A stretch of 64,000 nt of DNA, from contig CAKSUQ010000003.1 in NCBI GenBank assembly GCA_934502625.1, positions 53,880 to 117,879 of the forward strand. The letters are read 5' to 3'. Positions within the stretch are counted from its first letter, which is position 1; every line of letters begins with the position of its first letter. The DNA comes from an uncultured Gemmiger sp. (lineage in GTDB: Bacteria; Bacillota; Clostridia; Oscillospirales; Ruminococcaceae). The notes beneath the pieces are model-generated. The model saw only the letters and a list, made by a program, of their open reading frames with translations. It had not been told where the DNA came from and did no database searches. The translations under genes and the position numbers were made by a program. Below are positions 1 through 7,500 of this stretch, in pieces.

Positions 1-64
1 ACCGCGCGCAGACGTCCACACTATCGGCATACACAACATTTCCACACGAAAAGGACGGGGGAAG

Positions 65-772
65 ATGAATCACATCAAGCAGTTTTTCAAGGAAAAAGGG
101 CTGTATCTGTTCTGTCTGGCGATGGTCTTTGCGGCCACGGCGGCGGGCATTCTGGCGCTGCGCAGCGTCGTCAACAATGTCGCCGACTTGACGCGCATCC
201 GCAAGGAGGCGCTGCAGAACGATTCCACTTGGACGCAGCCCGATGCCGCCATCGACAATCCGGCCGCCAACGTGCCGAAGCCCACGGCCGCGCCCACCAC
301 CAAGCCGACGGCAGAACCGCAGCCAACCGCGCAGCCTGCCGAGACGCCCGCCGTGACCACACCTTCTGCGCAGGCGGACGCAAAGCCCGGCATCTGGGAG
401 GCAAAGCCCCTCGCACCGTTCAGCGGTGACGAGCTGGTCTACAGCGCGACGCTCGGCGACTGGCGCACCCACAACGGCGCGGACTACGCCGCTCCGGCAG
501 GGGAGAGCGTGACCCCCGCCAAGGCGGGCAGAGTCGACTCGGTAACCGAGGATGCGCTGTGGGGCGGCATCGTGGAGATCACCGACAAAACCGGCGTAAT
601 CTGGCGCTACTGCGGTCTGACCGACACGGAAGTCAAAGCCGGGGACAGCGTGACGACCTCGACCGTACTGGGCAAGGCGGCAAGTGTGCCTGCAGAGACG
701 AGCGGAGAGGCGCATCTGCATCTGGAATGTTTAAAGGGCGGGACGTATCTTGACCCGGAGGGGTTGATATAA
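65..772 (+). CDS. spoIIQ: SpoIIQ-like M23 (LytM) peptidase-fold sporulation protein
   Basis: This 235-residue protein has a short cytoplasmic N-terminus, one membrane segment (about residues 13-32), a Pro/Thr/Ala-rich linker (about 70-115) and a C-terminal LytM domain. The domain opens with PFSGDELVYSATLGDWRTHN, a stretch characteristic of clostridial SpoIIQ. Both metal-binding motifs are present (HNGAD and HLHLE), so it may bind zinc, unlike B. subtilis SpoIIQ. Family role: forespore half of the SpoIIQ-SpoIIIAH channel that drives engulfment. The ATG follows a GGGGGAAG ribosome site. Whatever precedes it (often spoIID in relatives) lies outside the window. The SpoIIQ assignment is strong; enzymatic activity is inferred from motifs only. 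Confidence 0.85.
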   Translation: MNHIKQFFKEKGLYLFCLAMVFAATAAGILALRSVVNNVADLTRIRKEALQNDSTWTQPDAAIDNPAANVPKPTAAPTTKPTAEPQPTAQPAETPAVTTPSAQADAKPGIWEAKPLAPFSGDELVYSATLGDWRTHNGADYAAPAGESVTPAKAGRVDSVTEDALWGGIVEITDKTGVIWRYCGLTDTEVKAGDSVTTSTVLGKAASVPAETSGEAHLHLECLKGGTYLDPEGLI

Positions 773-775
773 TGG

Positions 776-812
776 AAAAGGCGTGTGCGAAACCTCTCGC
801 ACACGCCTTTTT
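776..812. terminator. Bidirectional intrinsic terminator
   Basis: Perfect inverted repeat GGCGTGTGCGA/TCGCACACGCC with A-run on one side and T-run on the other. It separates the convergent spoIIQ and metal-ATPase genes and can end transcription from both sides. Confidence 0.9.
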
Positions 813-822
813 CATTGTATCA

Positions 823-2685
823 TTACTGATACTCTTTCACATTCAACATTCTCGTCGCGTTCAGCACGGCCAGCACCATGACGCCGACGTCGGCGAAGAC
901 GCCCCACCACATGTTCGTGATGCCCAGCGCCGTCAAGATCAGGCAAAGCGCCTTGACCGTCAGCGCGAAGACGATGTTTTGGTAAGCAATCGTCATGCAT
1001 TTGCGGGAAATCCGCATGGCAAGGCTGATTTTCGCCGGGTCGTCGTCCATCAGCACAATGTCGGCGGCTTCGATGGCGGCGTCAGAGCCCAGCGCACCCA
1101 TCGCAATGCCGATGTCAGCGCGCATCAGGACGGGCGCATCGTTGATGCCGTCGCCCACGAAGGCAAGCTCCTTCTTTTCGGGCTTCTGCGCCAGCAGCTT
1201 CTCGACCCACTCGACCTTGTCGGCGGGCAGCAGCCCGGCATGGACTTCGTCGATGCCCAAATCCTTCGCCACGGCCTCGGCCACAGTGGGGGTGTCACCC
1301 GTCAGCATGACGGTGCGCACGCCCTGCCCCTGCAAGCCCTGCATGGCAGATTTCGAGGTAGGCTTCTCCTCGTCGGAAATCAGGATGGAGCCAAGGAACT
1401 GCCCGTCGCGGGCGACGTAGACGATGGTTCCTGCACCCTCGGCGGCGGTGTAGGCGACGCTCTCGCTCTCCATCAGGCGGGCGTTGCCGGCCAGCACCGT
1501 GTGGCCGTCGACCTGCGTCTTTACGCCGTGACCAGCGATCTCCTGCGCGTCGGACGCGCGGCGGACGTCAAGGTCGGGGCAGGCTTCCCGCAGGCTCTTG
1601 CTGATGGGGTGGCTGGAGAAGCTCTCGGCCAGCGCAGCACTCTCCAGCAGGTCGGCCTCGGTTACGCCGGCGGCGGGGGCGGTGTGGGTGACCTTGAAGA
1701 CGCCCTTCGTCAGGGTGCCGGTCTTGTCAAACACGGCAACGCCGGTCTTGGACAGGGCTTCCAGATAGTTGCCGCCCTTGACGAGGATGCCGCACTTGGA
1801 CGCGCCGCCGATGCCGCCGAAGAAGGTCAGCGGGATCGAGATCACCAGTGCGCAGGGGCAGCTGATGACAAGGAAGGTCAGCGCACGCATGATCCAATCC
1901 ATCCAGTTGCCAAGGAAGAGCGGCGGAAGAATTGCCAGCACCAACGCGCCGATGCAGACGGCGGGGGTGTAGTAGCGGGCAAACTTCGTGATGAAGTTCT
2001 CGATGGGGGACTTCTTCAGGCTGGAATTCTCGACAAGGTCGAGGATCTTTGCCACGGTGGACTCGTCGTAAATTTTCGTCGTCCGGACGCGCAGAACGCT
2101 GTCGGCGTTCACGCAGCCGCTGATGACCTCGTTGCCGGGGCGCACGGTGCGCGGGCGGCTCTCGCCGGTCAGGGCTGCGGTGTTCAGCGTGGACTCACCG
2201 GAGAGCACGACGCCGTCCAGTGGGATCTTCTCGCCGGGCTTGACGACGATGGTCGCGCCGATCGGCACCTCGTCGGGGTCAACAACCGAGACCGTGCCGT
2301 CCTCGGCCTCCAAGTTCGCGCTGTCGGGGCGAATGTCCATCAGCGCGGTGATGCTGGAGCGGCTCTTGCCGACGGCGTAGGACTGGAACAGCTCGCCGAT
2401 CTGGTAGAACAGCATAACGGCGACGCCCTCAGCGTACTCGCCGCAGCCGATGGCGCCCACCGTGGCGATCGCCATCAGGAAGTTTTCGTCAAAGACCTCG
2501 CCGCTCTTGATGCCCATGAACGCCTTGCGCAGGACATCGTGGCCGATGACAAGGTAGGGCACGAGCCACAGCACCAGCTGCACAAACCACGGCAGCGGGA
2601 CAAAATGGAACAAAATTGCCAGCACCACCGTGAGCGCCGCCGCAATGACAATGCGTTTCAGCGTCTTTTTTTGTTTCTTCGTCAT
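823..2685 (-). CDS. P1B-type heavy-metal ATPase (Zn/Cd/Pb exporter type)
   Basis: Integral membrane ATPase of 620 residues that should pump divalent soft metals out of the cell. It carries the TGES actuator motif, the intramembrane CPC metal site (about residues 276-278), the phosphorylated Asp in DKTGT (about 320), an HP locus (SSHPIS) and the GDGINDAP hinge. CPC followed by ALVISIP suggests the Zn2+/Cd2+/Pb2+ class rather than copper. There is no N-terminal metal-binding domain; the next gene upstream encodes one as a free protein. An in-frame ATG lies 15 bases upstream, but GGAGGT sits 7 bases before the ATG chosen here. It is last in an arsR-HMA-ATPase operon. Metal identity is inferred from motifs and the regulator. 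Confidence 0.93.
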   Translation of the reverse strand: MTKKQKKTLKRIVIAAALTVVLAILFHFVPLPWFVQLVLWLVPYLVIGHDVLRKAFMGIKSGEVFDENFLMAIATVGAIGCGEYAEGVAVMLFYQIGELFQSYAVGKSRSSITALMDIRPDSANLEAEDGTVSVVDPDEVPIGATIVVKPGEKIPLDGVVLSGESTLNTAALTGESRPRTVRPGNEVISGCVNADSVLRVRTTKIYDESTVAKILDLVENSSLKKSPIENFITKFARYYTPAVCIGALVLAILPPLFLGNWMDWIMRALTFLVISCPCALVISIPLTFFGGIGGASKCGILVKGGNYLEALSKTGVAVFDKTGTLTKGVFKVTHTAPAAGVTEADLLESAALAESFSSHPISKSLREACPDLDVRRASDAQEIAGHGVKTQVDGHTVLAGNARLMESESVAYTAAEGAGTIVYVARDGQFLGSILISDEEKPTSKSAMQGLQGQGVRTVMLTGDTPTVAEAVAKDLGIDEVHAGLLPADKVEWVEKLLAQKPEKKELAFVGDGINDAPVLMRADIGIAMGALGSDAAIEAADIVLMDDDPAKISLAMRISRKCMTIAYQNIVFALTVKALCLILTALGITNMWWGVFADVGVMVLAVLNATRMLNVKEYQ

Positions 2686-2715
2686 GGATATGACCTCCAT
2701 TTTGGGTACAAGAAT

Positions 2716-2740
2716 AGCCCATCACCTGTAGCGATGGGCT
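2716..2740 (-). other. Stem-loop between HMA gene and ATPase gene
   Basis: Inverted repeat AGCCCATC/GATGGGCT with a 9-base loop, placed just upstream of the ATPase ribosome site. There is no T-run, so it is more likely an mRNA processing or stability element, or a partial attenuator, than a terminator. Confidence 0.45.
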
Positions 2741-2753
2741 GCTATAGGCGAAC

Positions 2754-2969
2754 TTACAGCTCAATCTCGAAATCAGGCTCGACCTTCTTGGCAACCTTGA
2801 CGGCGTCCTTCAGCACGGCGTCAAACTTATCGTCGTCGGCCTCCAGCAGCAGCTTCTGCGCCATAAAGCTGACACTGGCGTTCTTGACGCCGGGCAGCTC
2901 TTTGATAGCAGTCTCAATTTTGGCAGCGCAGTTTGCGCAATCGACTTCGATCTTGAATTTCTTCTGCAT
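2754..2969 (-). CDS. Free heavy-metal-associated (HMA) domain protein
   Basis: A 71-residue single-domain protein with the beta-alpha-beta-beta-alpha-beta ferredoxin-like HMA fold. The metal motif is DCANCA (CxxC, near residues 10-15), followed by the usual IETAIKELPGVKNASVSF helix-strand segment. The Asp before the first Cys resembles the DCxxC of Zn/Cd ATPase domains. It most likely replaces the missing N-terminal domain of the adjacent ATPase, delivering metal to it or sensing it. Start follows an AAGGAGA site. It lies between arsR and the ATPase gene, separated from arsR by a 145-bp palindromic element. Confidence 0.88.
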   Translation of the reverse strand: MQKKFKIEVDCANCAAKIETAIKELPGVKNASVSFMAQKLLLEADDDKFDAVLKDAVKVAKKVEPDFEIEL

Positions 2970-3022
2970 GATGGTGGTCTCCTTCTATATAGATGTATTT
3001 TTATATAAGGGTAACTGGATTT

Positions 3023-3165
3023 AAAGGCTTCCCCTGAGGGGGAAGCTGTCCGCGAAGCGGACTGATGAGGGGCAAACCTGCCGTTATTGCCCGTTGACGG
3101 GTCACTGCCGAAACGCCGCCCCTCATCCGGCCTTCGGCCACCTTCCCCCCTAGGGGAAGGCTTTT
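3023..3165. repeat. Family L palindromic element, copy L1
   Basis: Imperfect palindrome of about 143 bp. Its ends are short hairpins of the CTTCCCC/GGGGAAG type; inside are GATGAGGGG and CCCCTCAT arms, and the centre has a short CCCG/CGGG stem. It sits inside the arsR-HMA-ATPase operon and directly abuts the arsR stop codon, so it must be transcribed with the operon and could act as a partial terminator or stabiliser. Confidence 0.85.
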
Positions 3166-3529
3166 ACTCCTCCGTATGCTCCATGCCCAGCGCAATCATG
3201 CTGCGGACATGGTCGTCGTCCAGCGAGTAGAACATTGCCTTGCCCTCGCGGCGGAACTTGACCAGCTTGCTCGTTTTCAGCAGCCGCAGCTGGTGGCTGA
3301 CGGCGCTCTGCGAGATGCCCACGACCTGCGCAATATCGTTGACGCAGAGTTCGCTTTCAAATAACGCATACAAAATTTTGATGCGGGTCGAATCGCCGAA
3401 CACCCGGAACAGCTCGGCCAGATCATACAGCACCTCGTCGTCGGGCAGATCGTCCTGCAGGCGGCGGATGGCGGCCTCGTCCAGCTGGGCGGTCTCGGCG
3501 GCTTTTTCAGCTTCTGCCAATGTCATCAT
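3164..3529 (-). CDS. ArsR/SmtB-family metal-sensing repressor
   Basis: Winged-helix repressor of 121 residues. The recognition helix region is VGISQSAVSHQLRLL. The C-terminal helix holds Asp-x-His, ten residues, then His-x-x-Glu, which is exactly the alpha-5 zinc site spacing of SmtB/CzrA. ELCVND before the helix-turn-helix keeps one of the CadC-type cysteines. It should repress its own operon (HMA protein and P1B ATPase) until Zn or Cd is bound. Two adjacent ATGs are possible starts. An operator-like dyad overlaps its promoter. Confidence 0.93.
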   Translation of the reverse strand: MMTLAEAEKAAETAQLDEAAIRRLQDDLPDDEVLYDLAELFRVFGDSTRIKILYALFESELCVNDIAQVVGISQSAVSHQLRLLKTSKLVKFRREGKAMFYSLDDDHVRSMIALGMEHTEE

Positions 3530-3533
3530 CCTT

Positions 3534-3582
3534 TCATATGTTTATTTGTTCATATGATACATCCTAATTCCGGCTTTGTCAA
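3534..3582 (-). promoter_or_regulatory. Metal operon promoter with overlapping ArsR-type operator
   Basis: On the minus strand a TTGACA box (3577-3582) and a TATCAT box (3554-3559) are 17 bases apart. A dyad TCATATG-N10-CATATGA (3534-3557) overlaps the -10 box and the start site, the usual place for an SmtB/ArsR operator. Binding would block RNA polymerase. Confidence 0.8.
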
Positions 3583-3598
3583 TAGAAAAACGCAAAAA

Positions 3599-3637
3599 AA
3601 TCCCCCGAACACGAAAATTTTCGCGTTCGGGGGATTT
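3599..3637 (-). terminator. Intrinsic terminator of the 117-aa hypothetical gene
   Basis: Hairpin AATCCCCCGAAC/GTTCGGGGGATT with a T-run on the minus strand (an A-run at 3594-3600 on the plus strand), just past the stop codon at 3641. Confidence 0.88.
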
Positions 3638-3640
3638 GCA

Positions 3641-3994
3641 TTAGTCGGTGATGGGGGTAAAGCCCGGCTCACCGGGCAAAACCACGCCGCTGTCGGCCAG
3701 CATTTTGCGGAATTCCTCCTCCGGGAAGTCGAAGACGACCTCCTTGATCATGCTTTGCTCGTGGACGAGGATCTTCCACGGCGCGCCGTCCGGCTGCTGC
3801 AGAAACAGGATACCGGACACACCGTCGAGGCTTTGGACGCCCTCGTCCGCCCAGAAAGCGGGGGAGGGGGTTACGAAATAGTGGTCGACCATGCGCCCGC
3901 CGGGAAAGTCATGCTCGATGACCGCAGGCATCTCTCCCTCGGCCTGTTCAGCCTTATATTGAAGATGCAGGTTGGTGAAATCGGATGCAGTCAT
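3641..3994 (-). CDS. Hypothetical 117-aa cytosolic protein
   Basis: Not recognised. The soluble, acidic protein of 117 residues begins MTASDFTNLHLQYKAEQAEG and contains an aromatic/proline-rich middle (HDFPGGRMVDHYFVTPSPAFWADEG region). No signal peptide, membrane segment or cysteine motif is seen. The start chosen follows GGAAAGGAA; a longer in-frame start 48 bases upstream would run into an S-type palindrome and lacks a ribosome site. A strong terminator follows. It could be read through from uraA or have a promoter hidden in the S cluster. Confidence 0.7.
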   Translation of the reverse strand: MTASDFTNLHLQYKAEQAEGEMPAVIEHDFPGGRMVDHYFVTPSPAFWADEGVQSLDGVSGILFLQQPDGAPWKILVHEQSMIKEVVFDFPEEEFRKMLADSGVVLPGEPGFTPITD

Positions 3995-4026
3995 AAAAAC
4001 GTTCCTTTCCGTAAAATGCTGCCTGT

Positions 4027-4100
4027 GGCGGCATGAGGGCATGCCGCCCTACATGCGGCGATTGGTTGGGATGTAAGGCGGGGTGCCCTCACCCCGCCGC
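4027..4100. repeat. Family S palindrome cluster S1 (2 elements)
   Basis: Two ~26-bp palindromes back to back, one with inner stem CGGCAT/ATGCCG and one with CGGGGT/ACCCCG, both around a GCCCTC/GAGGGC loop and framed by CCCTAC or GTAAGG. They fill the gap between uraA and the hypothetical gene downstream of it. Confidence 0.8.
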
Positions 4101-4114
4101 ACCGCAGCCGTTTA

Positions 4115-5443
4115 TCAAACGCGCAGACTTGCGCTTTCCGGCTCGTTGCTGCCCTCATCGAACTCGTAGTCGTTGCCGGGCAGGATGGCGTTCAGCAGGA
4201 TGCCGGCGATGGCGGCGATGGCCAGACCGGACAAGTTGATGTCAACGCCGAACACGGCGAAGGTGATGCCGCCGACGGAGTTGAAGCCCAGCGCGCAGAC
4301 CAGAATGACCGCCGCGATGATCAGGTTGCGGCTGTTCGTGAAGTCGACCTTATTCTCGACAACGTTGCGCACGCCGATAGCGGAGATCATGCCGTACAGC
4401 ACGAAGCTGATGCCGCCGACGATGCCGGAGGGGATCGTGTTGATAACGGCCTCAAACTTCGGGCAGAAGCTCAGAATCAAGGCAAACACAGCCGCAATGC
4501 GGATGACGAGGGGATCGTAGATCTTCGTCAGCGCCAGAACGCCGGTGTTCTCGCCGTAGGTGGTGTTGGCGGGGCCGCCCAGCAGGCCGGCCATAGCGGT
4601 GGCAAGGCCGTCGCCCAGCAGGGTCTTGTTCAGGCCGGGGTCACGGATGTAGTTCTTGCCGGTGGTGGCGGAGATCGCGGCAATGTCGCCGATATGCTCC
4701 ATCATGGTTGCCAGCGCGATGGGCACGATGGTGAAGACCGCGCTGATGAAGGTCTCGCTGCCGTCCATGGCAAACAGACCCATGCTGTCCTTGTGCAGGG
4801 GGATGCCGAACCAAGCGGCCTCACCGATGGCTTGGAAGTCGACGGCACCGGTGATAAGCGCGACCGCGTAAGAGACGAGCACGCCGATCAGGATGGGCAG
4901 GATCTTGATCATGCCCTTGCCCCAGATGTTGCAGATGATGACGGTCGCCAGCGCGACGATCGCCAGCAGCCAGTTGGACTGGCAGTTGGAGATAGCACTG
5001 GGGGCAAGGATCAGGCCGATGGCGATGATGATGGGGCCGGTGACGACCGGCGGGAAGAACTTCATCATCTTGCGGATGCCGAACGCCGAGATCAGCGCGC
5101 TGAACAGCACATAGACAAGGCCGGACAGTGCCACCGCCGCACAGGCGTAGGGCAGGTTCTCCGGGTTGGCGCCGCCGTTCGTCACGATGGTGAAGCCGCC
5201 CAGATAGGCAAAGCTGGAGCCCAAGAACGCGGGCACCTTGCCTTTGCACAGGAAGTGGAACAGCAGCGTGCCCAGACCGGCGCAGAGCAGCGTCGTGCTG
5301 ACGCTGAGGCCGGTCAGCAGCGGCACCAGCACCGTTGCGCCGAACATAGCGAACATGTGCTGTGCGCCGAGGATCAGCAGCTTGGGCGTACCGAGCTGTT
5401 TGGCATCAAAGATGCCCTTCGAATAATCGATTTTTTCTGCCAT
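4115..5443 (-). CDS. uraA: Uracil permease (NCS2 nucleobase transporter)
   Basis: Polytopic membrane protein of 442 residues and about 14 hydrophobic segments. It should import uracil with a proton. Supporting motifs are GAQHMFAMFGATVLVPLLTG near the N-terminus, a TMMEHIGDIAAIS segment carrying the family's substrate-binding Glu, and a GGPANTTYGENTGVLALTKI segment typical of the UraA branch. The start at GAGGAGGAAATCATTC-ATG is much better than the longer in-frame option at 5581. A terminator-like hairpin in its leader suggests regulation by attenuation. Xanthine specificity is less likely but cannot be excluded. Confidence 0.92.
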   Translation of the reverse strand: MAEKIDYSKGIFDAKQLGTPKLLILGAQHMFAMFGATVLVPLLTGLSVSTTLLCAGLGTLLFHFLCKGKVPAFLGSSFAYLGGFTIVTNGGANPENLPYACAAVALSGLVYVLFSALISAFGIRKMMKFFPPVVTGPIIIAIGLILAPSAISNCQSNWLLAIVALATVIICNIWGKGMIKILPILIGVLVSYAVALITGAVDFQAIGEAAWFGIPLHKDSMGLFAMDGSETFISAVFTIVPIALATMMEHIGDIAAISATTGKNYIRDPGLNKTLLGDGLATAMAGLLGGPANTTYGENTGVLALTKIYDPLVIRIAAVFALILSFCPKFEAVINTIPSGIVGGISFVLYGMISAIGVRNVVENKVDFTNSRNLIIAAVILVCALGFNSVGGITFAVFGVDINLSGLAIAAIAGILLNAILPGNDYEFDEGSNEPESASLRV

Positions 5444-5470
5444 GAATGATTTCCTCCTCATAATGGCCGC

Positions 5471-5515
5471 AAAAAAAGGGAGACTGTCGGTTCTTATCCA
5501 AACACTACAGCCTCC
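5471..5515 (-). promoter_or_regulatory. Attenuator-like hairpin in the uraA leader
   Basis: On the minus strand GGAGGCTG (5508-5515) pairs with CAGTCTCC (5479-5486), followed by a C and seven Ts, which is an intrinsic terminator placed before the uraA ribosome site. A regulated antiterminator is expected but no clear PyrR-type binding loop or purine riboswitch core was found. Confidence 0.6.
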
Positions 5516-5530
5516 TTGCTTATCTTTATA

Positions 5531-5559
5531 AGGATAGCAGAAAATAGGAGAAAGTGCAA
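5531..5559 (-). promoter_or_regulatory. uraA promoter
   Basis: TTGCAC (5554-5559) and TATCCT (5531-5536) on the minus strand with a 17-base spacer, ending shortly before the leader hairpin. Confidence 0.55.
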
Positions 5560-5601
5560 GATGGTAGAGAAAATTCCTCACTTTTCATTTGTTTTTGAAT
5601 G

Positions 5602-5610
5602 TGCTATTAT
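5602..5610 (+). promoter_or_regulatory. Extended -10 promoter of thioesterase gene
   Basis: TG-C-TATTAT is a good extended -10 box 32 bases before the ATG; the -35 region (TTTCAT) is weak. Confidence 0.5.
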
Positions 5611-5641
5611 AAAATAAAAAAGTACACAGGAGAAATCACCC

Positions 5642-6034
5642 ATGCTTACCCCCGGTATCAAGGGTCACGCGGCGCTGCGCGTGACGACAGAAAATACAGC
5701 GCAGGCCATGGGCAGCGGCGAGCTGCCGGTGCTGGCTACGCCCGCCGTGGCCGCCCTCATCGAGAAAGCCTGCTGGCAGGCCGTCGCGCCGGAGCTGGAG
5801 CTCGACCAAGGCACGGTCGGCACGGCGCTGACGCTGGCGCACAACGCCCCGACGCCCGTCGGCATGGTCGTGCAGTGTGACTGTGAACTGGTCGCGGTCG
5901 AGGACCGTCGCCTGCGCTTCGCCGCCCGCGTCTACGACGACGTGACCGAGGTCGCCTCCGCGACGCATGAGCGCTTCATCGTCGACAACGAACGCTTCAC
6001 CCGCAAAGCAAACAGTAAATTGACGGCGGAGTAA
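5642..6034 (+). CDS. Hotdog-fold thioesterase, FlK-like
   Basis: Cytosolic hotdog protein of 130 residues. The pattern GELPVLATPAVAALIEKACW, then NAPTPVGM, then a late ATHERFIV resembles fluoroacetyl-CoA thioesterase FlK and its many anaerobe homologues, where Thr, Glu and His form the active site. It probably hydrolyses a short acyl-CoA. The natural substrate cannot be told from sequence; fluoroacetyl-CoA is unlikely in a gut-type anaerobe. It is monocistronic, with an extended -10 promoter before it and an L element straight after its stop codon acting as the likely terminator. Confidence 0.82.
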   Translation: MLTPGIKGHAALRVTTENTAQAMGSGELPVLATPAVAALIEKACWQAVAPELELDQGTVGTALTLAHNAPTPVGMVVQCDCELVAVEDRRLRFAARVYDDVTEVASATHERFIVDNERFTRKANSKLTAE

Positions 6035-6180
6035 AGCCTTCCCCCTAGGGGGGAAGGTGGCCGAAGGCCGGATGAGGGGCGGCGTTTCCGCAGCAGCCCT
6101 TCAACGGGCAATAACGGCAGCTTTGCCCCTCATCAGTCAGCGGGCGGAGCCGCTGACAGCTTCCCCCTAGGGGGAAGCCG
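6035..6180. repeat. Family L palindromic element, copy L2
   Basis: About 145 bp with terminal hairpins CTTCCCCCTAGGGGGGAAG and CTTCCCCCTAGGGGGAAG, inner arms GGATGAGGGGC / GCCCCTCATCAG, and a central CCCTTCAACGGG stem. It lies between convergent genes and starts directly at the thioesterase stop codon. Confidence 0.88.
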
Positions 6181-6186
6181 CGTGCC

Positions 6187-6390
6187 TTAATAAATTGCCT
6201 TCTCCCGCCAATGCGCCAGCCGGTGCACGGTCTCCTCGCTCTCGACCCAGCCTTCCTTATCGTCGGCGTGGGCATCGGGGGCGTAGCGCTGCATCGTGCC
6301 GGGGCTGCGCCCCTCCAAGTATTCCTGCACCTGCTTCTGGCGGCAGGCGGCGGTGCGGCTCAACAGCGCGTCTTTTTCAGCTTTATTCAC
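6187..6390 (-). CDS. Hypothetical 67-aa protein
   Basis: Small hydrophilic protein of 67 residues, MNKAEKDALLSRTAACRQKQ at its start, rich in charged residues and helix-forming. AGAGGTGA precedes the ATG at a normal distance, which supports it as a real gene. It diverges from the nucleoid-associated gene. No family was recognised. Confidence 0.6.
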   Translation of the reverse strand: MNKAEKDALLSRTAACRQKQVQEYLEGRSPGTMQRYAPDAHADDKEGWVESEETVHRLAHWREKAIY

Positions 6391-6433
6391 AAAAAATCAC
6401 CTCTTTACCGGGTATTCTGCCCAAGGTCGCCGC

Positions 6434-6462
6434 TAGGCAAACGCGGAAAATCATGGTATAAT
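6434..6462 (+). promoter_or_regulatory. Promoter of ndpA-like gene
   Basis: TAGGCA and a perfect TATAAT with a 17-base spacer, 32 bases upstream of the start codon. Confidence 0.65.
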
Positions 6463-6494
6463 TGCACAACATTCCAACCGAAGGAGCAAACACA

Positions 6495-7499
6495 ATGGAA
6501 GTCAAGATCAATCAGGTCGTGCTGCATCTGCTCGACCCCGGCGCATCGGAGCCGGTGCTGTCCGACCGCGCCATGGACATGGACGCCGACCTGTACGAAT
6601 ATTACACCGCCACGCTGGAACGCGCGTTCGCCAGCGACGAGGTGAAAAACTGCCGTTTCCTGCCGGACTCCGCTTTTGCGCAGGAGATGGCGCAGAATCA
6701 GGATTTCATCGACCTGTCCCGCCGCATCGCGGGCGTCATCTTTGAGCAGATGCTGCAATATCAGGCCATCCCGGCGGGCGATCTGGCCGTCGTGGATTTC
6801 ACCGCCGACGGCGTGCCGTTCTACGGCGTGCTGAAGCTGAACTACCGCCCCGGCTACACCCACCACACCGAGATGATGGGCAACGGCCGGTTCAGCAGCA
6901 TGGTGCCCCAGCGCACACTGCTGCCCGGCACACCGAAGGCCGACGAGGCCGCGCTCATCGACCGCGCCAACGGCACGGTACGCCTGATCGAGAAAAAATT
7001 CACGCTGGACGATAAAAAAGACTACTACCTCTCCACCCGCGTCTTCGGCTGCACCGAGGCCATGCAGGAGAAGGCGAAGCTGAAAGCTGTCTGCGAGACC
7101 GCCGTTGCCGCCGTGAAGGAGGCCTACCCCGAACCCGACGACCTCGACGACGTGCCCCCGTTCGACGGCGGCACTGAGACGGCGGTCGAGCTGCTGGTGC
7201 GCAATCAGGCCGTAGACAACCAGATCGCGGTCGAGGACGTGCGCCAGCGCATCCGGGAGAATTTTCCCCTCGCTGCGCCGAAATTTGAGGAAGCGCTGGC
7301 CGAGACCGGCGTGCAGGAAGATGACCGCGTCACCGTGACCCCCGCGCGCATCAAGAAGCTGGAAAGCCGCAGCTTCAAGACCGAGTCCGGCATTGAGATC
7401 AAAATTCCCGCCGAGTTGTGCAGTTCGGACGACGCCGTCGAGTTCATCCATTCGGCCACCGGCGGGTTGAGTTTGTTGATTAAGGACGTTTTGGTGTAA
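6495..7499 (+). CDS. Nucleoid-associated protein, NdpA/YejK family
   Basis: Cytosolic protein of 334 residues matching the 37-kDa nucleoid-associated family. Features include the start MEVKINQVVLHLLD, an acidic mid-part with SRRIAGVIFEQM, and the conserved region where KLNYRPGYTHH is followed by a hydrophobic strand. The family binds chromosomal DNA; a precise role in Firmicutes is unknown. The start chosen follows CGAAGGAG; an upstream in-frame ATG at 6462 lacks a ribosome site. The stop codon is one base before the ATG of a MATE transporter, so the two are co-transcribed. Confidence 0.8.
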   Translation: MEVKINQVVLHLLDPGASEPVLSDRAMDMDADLYEYYTATLERAFASDEVKNCRFLPDSAFAQEMAQNQDFIDLSRRIAGVIFEQMLQYQAIPAGDLAVVDFTADGVPFYGVLKLNYRPGYTHHTEMMGNGRFSSMVPQRTLLPGTPKADEAALIDRANGTVRLIEKKFTLDDKKDYYLSTRVFGCTEAMQEKAKLKAVCETAVAAVKEAYPEPDDLDDVPPFDGGTETAVELLVRNQAVDNQIAVEDVRQRIRENFPLAAPKFEEALAETGVQEDDRVTVTPARIKKLESRSFKTESGIEIKIPAELCSSDDAVEFIHSATGGLSLLIKDVLV

Positions 7500-7500
7500 T

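Noticed and set aside
772-3024. Very long plus-strand open frame opposite the metal ATPase (750 codons)
   Set aside because: It is the antisense frame of a strongly supported P1B ATPase; composition is His/Gln/Asp/Arg-rich as expected from high-GC antisense frames. Similar shadows opposite many other genes were also left out.
5460-5580. Purine riboswitch or PyrR site before uraA
   Set aside because: Core sequences of either class could not be matched; only a terminator-like hairpin is supported.
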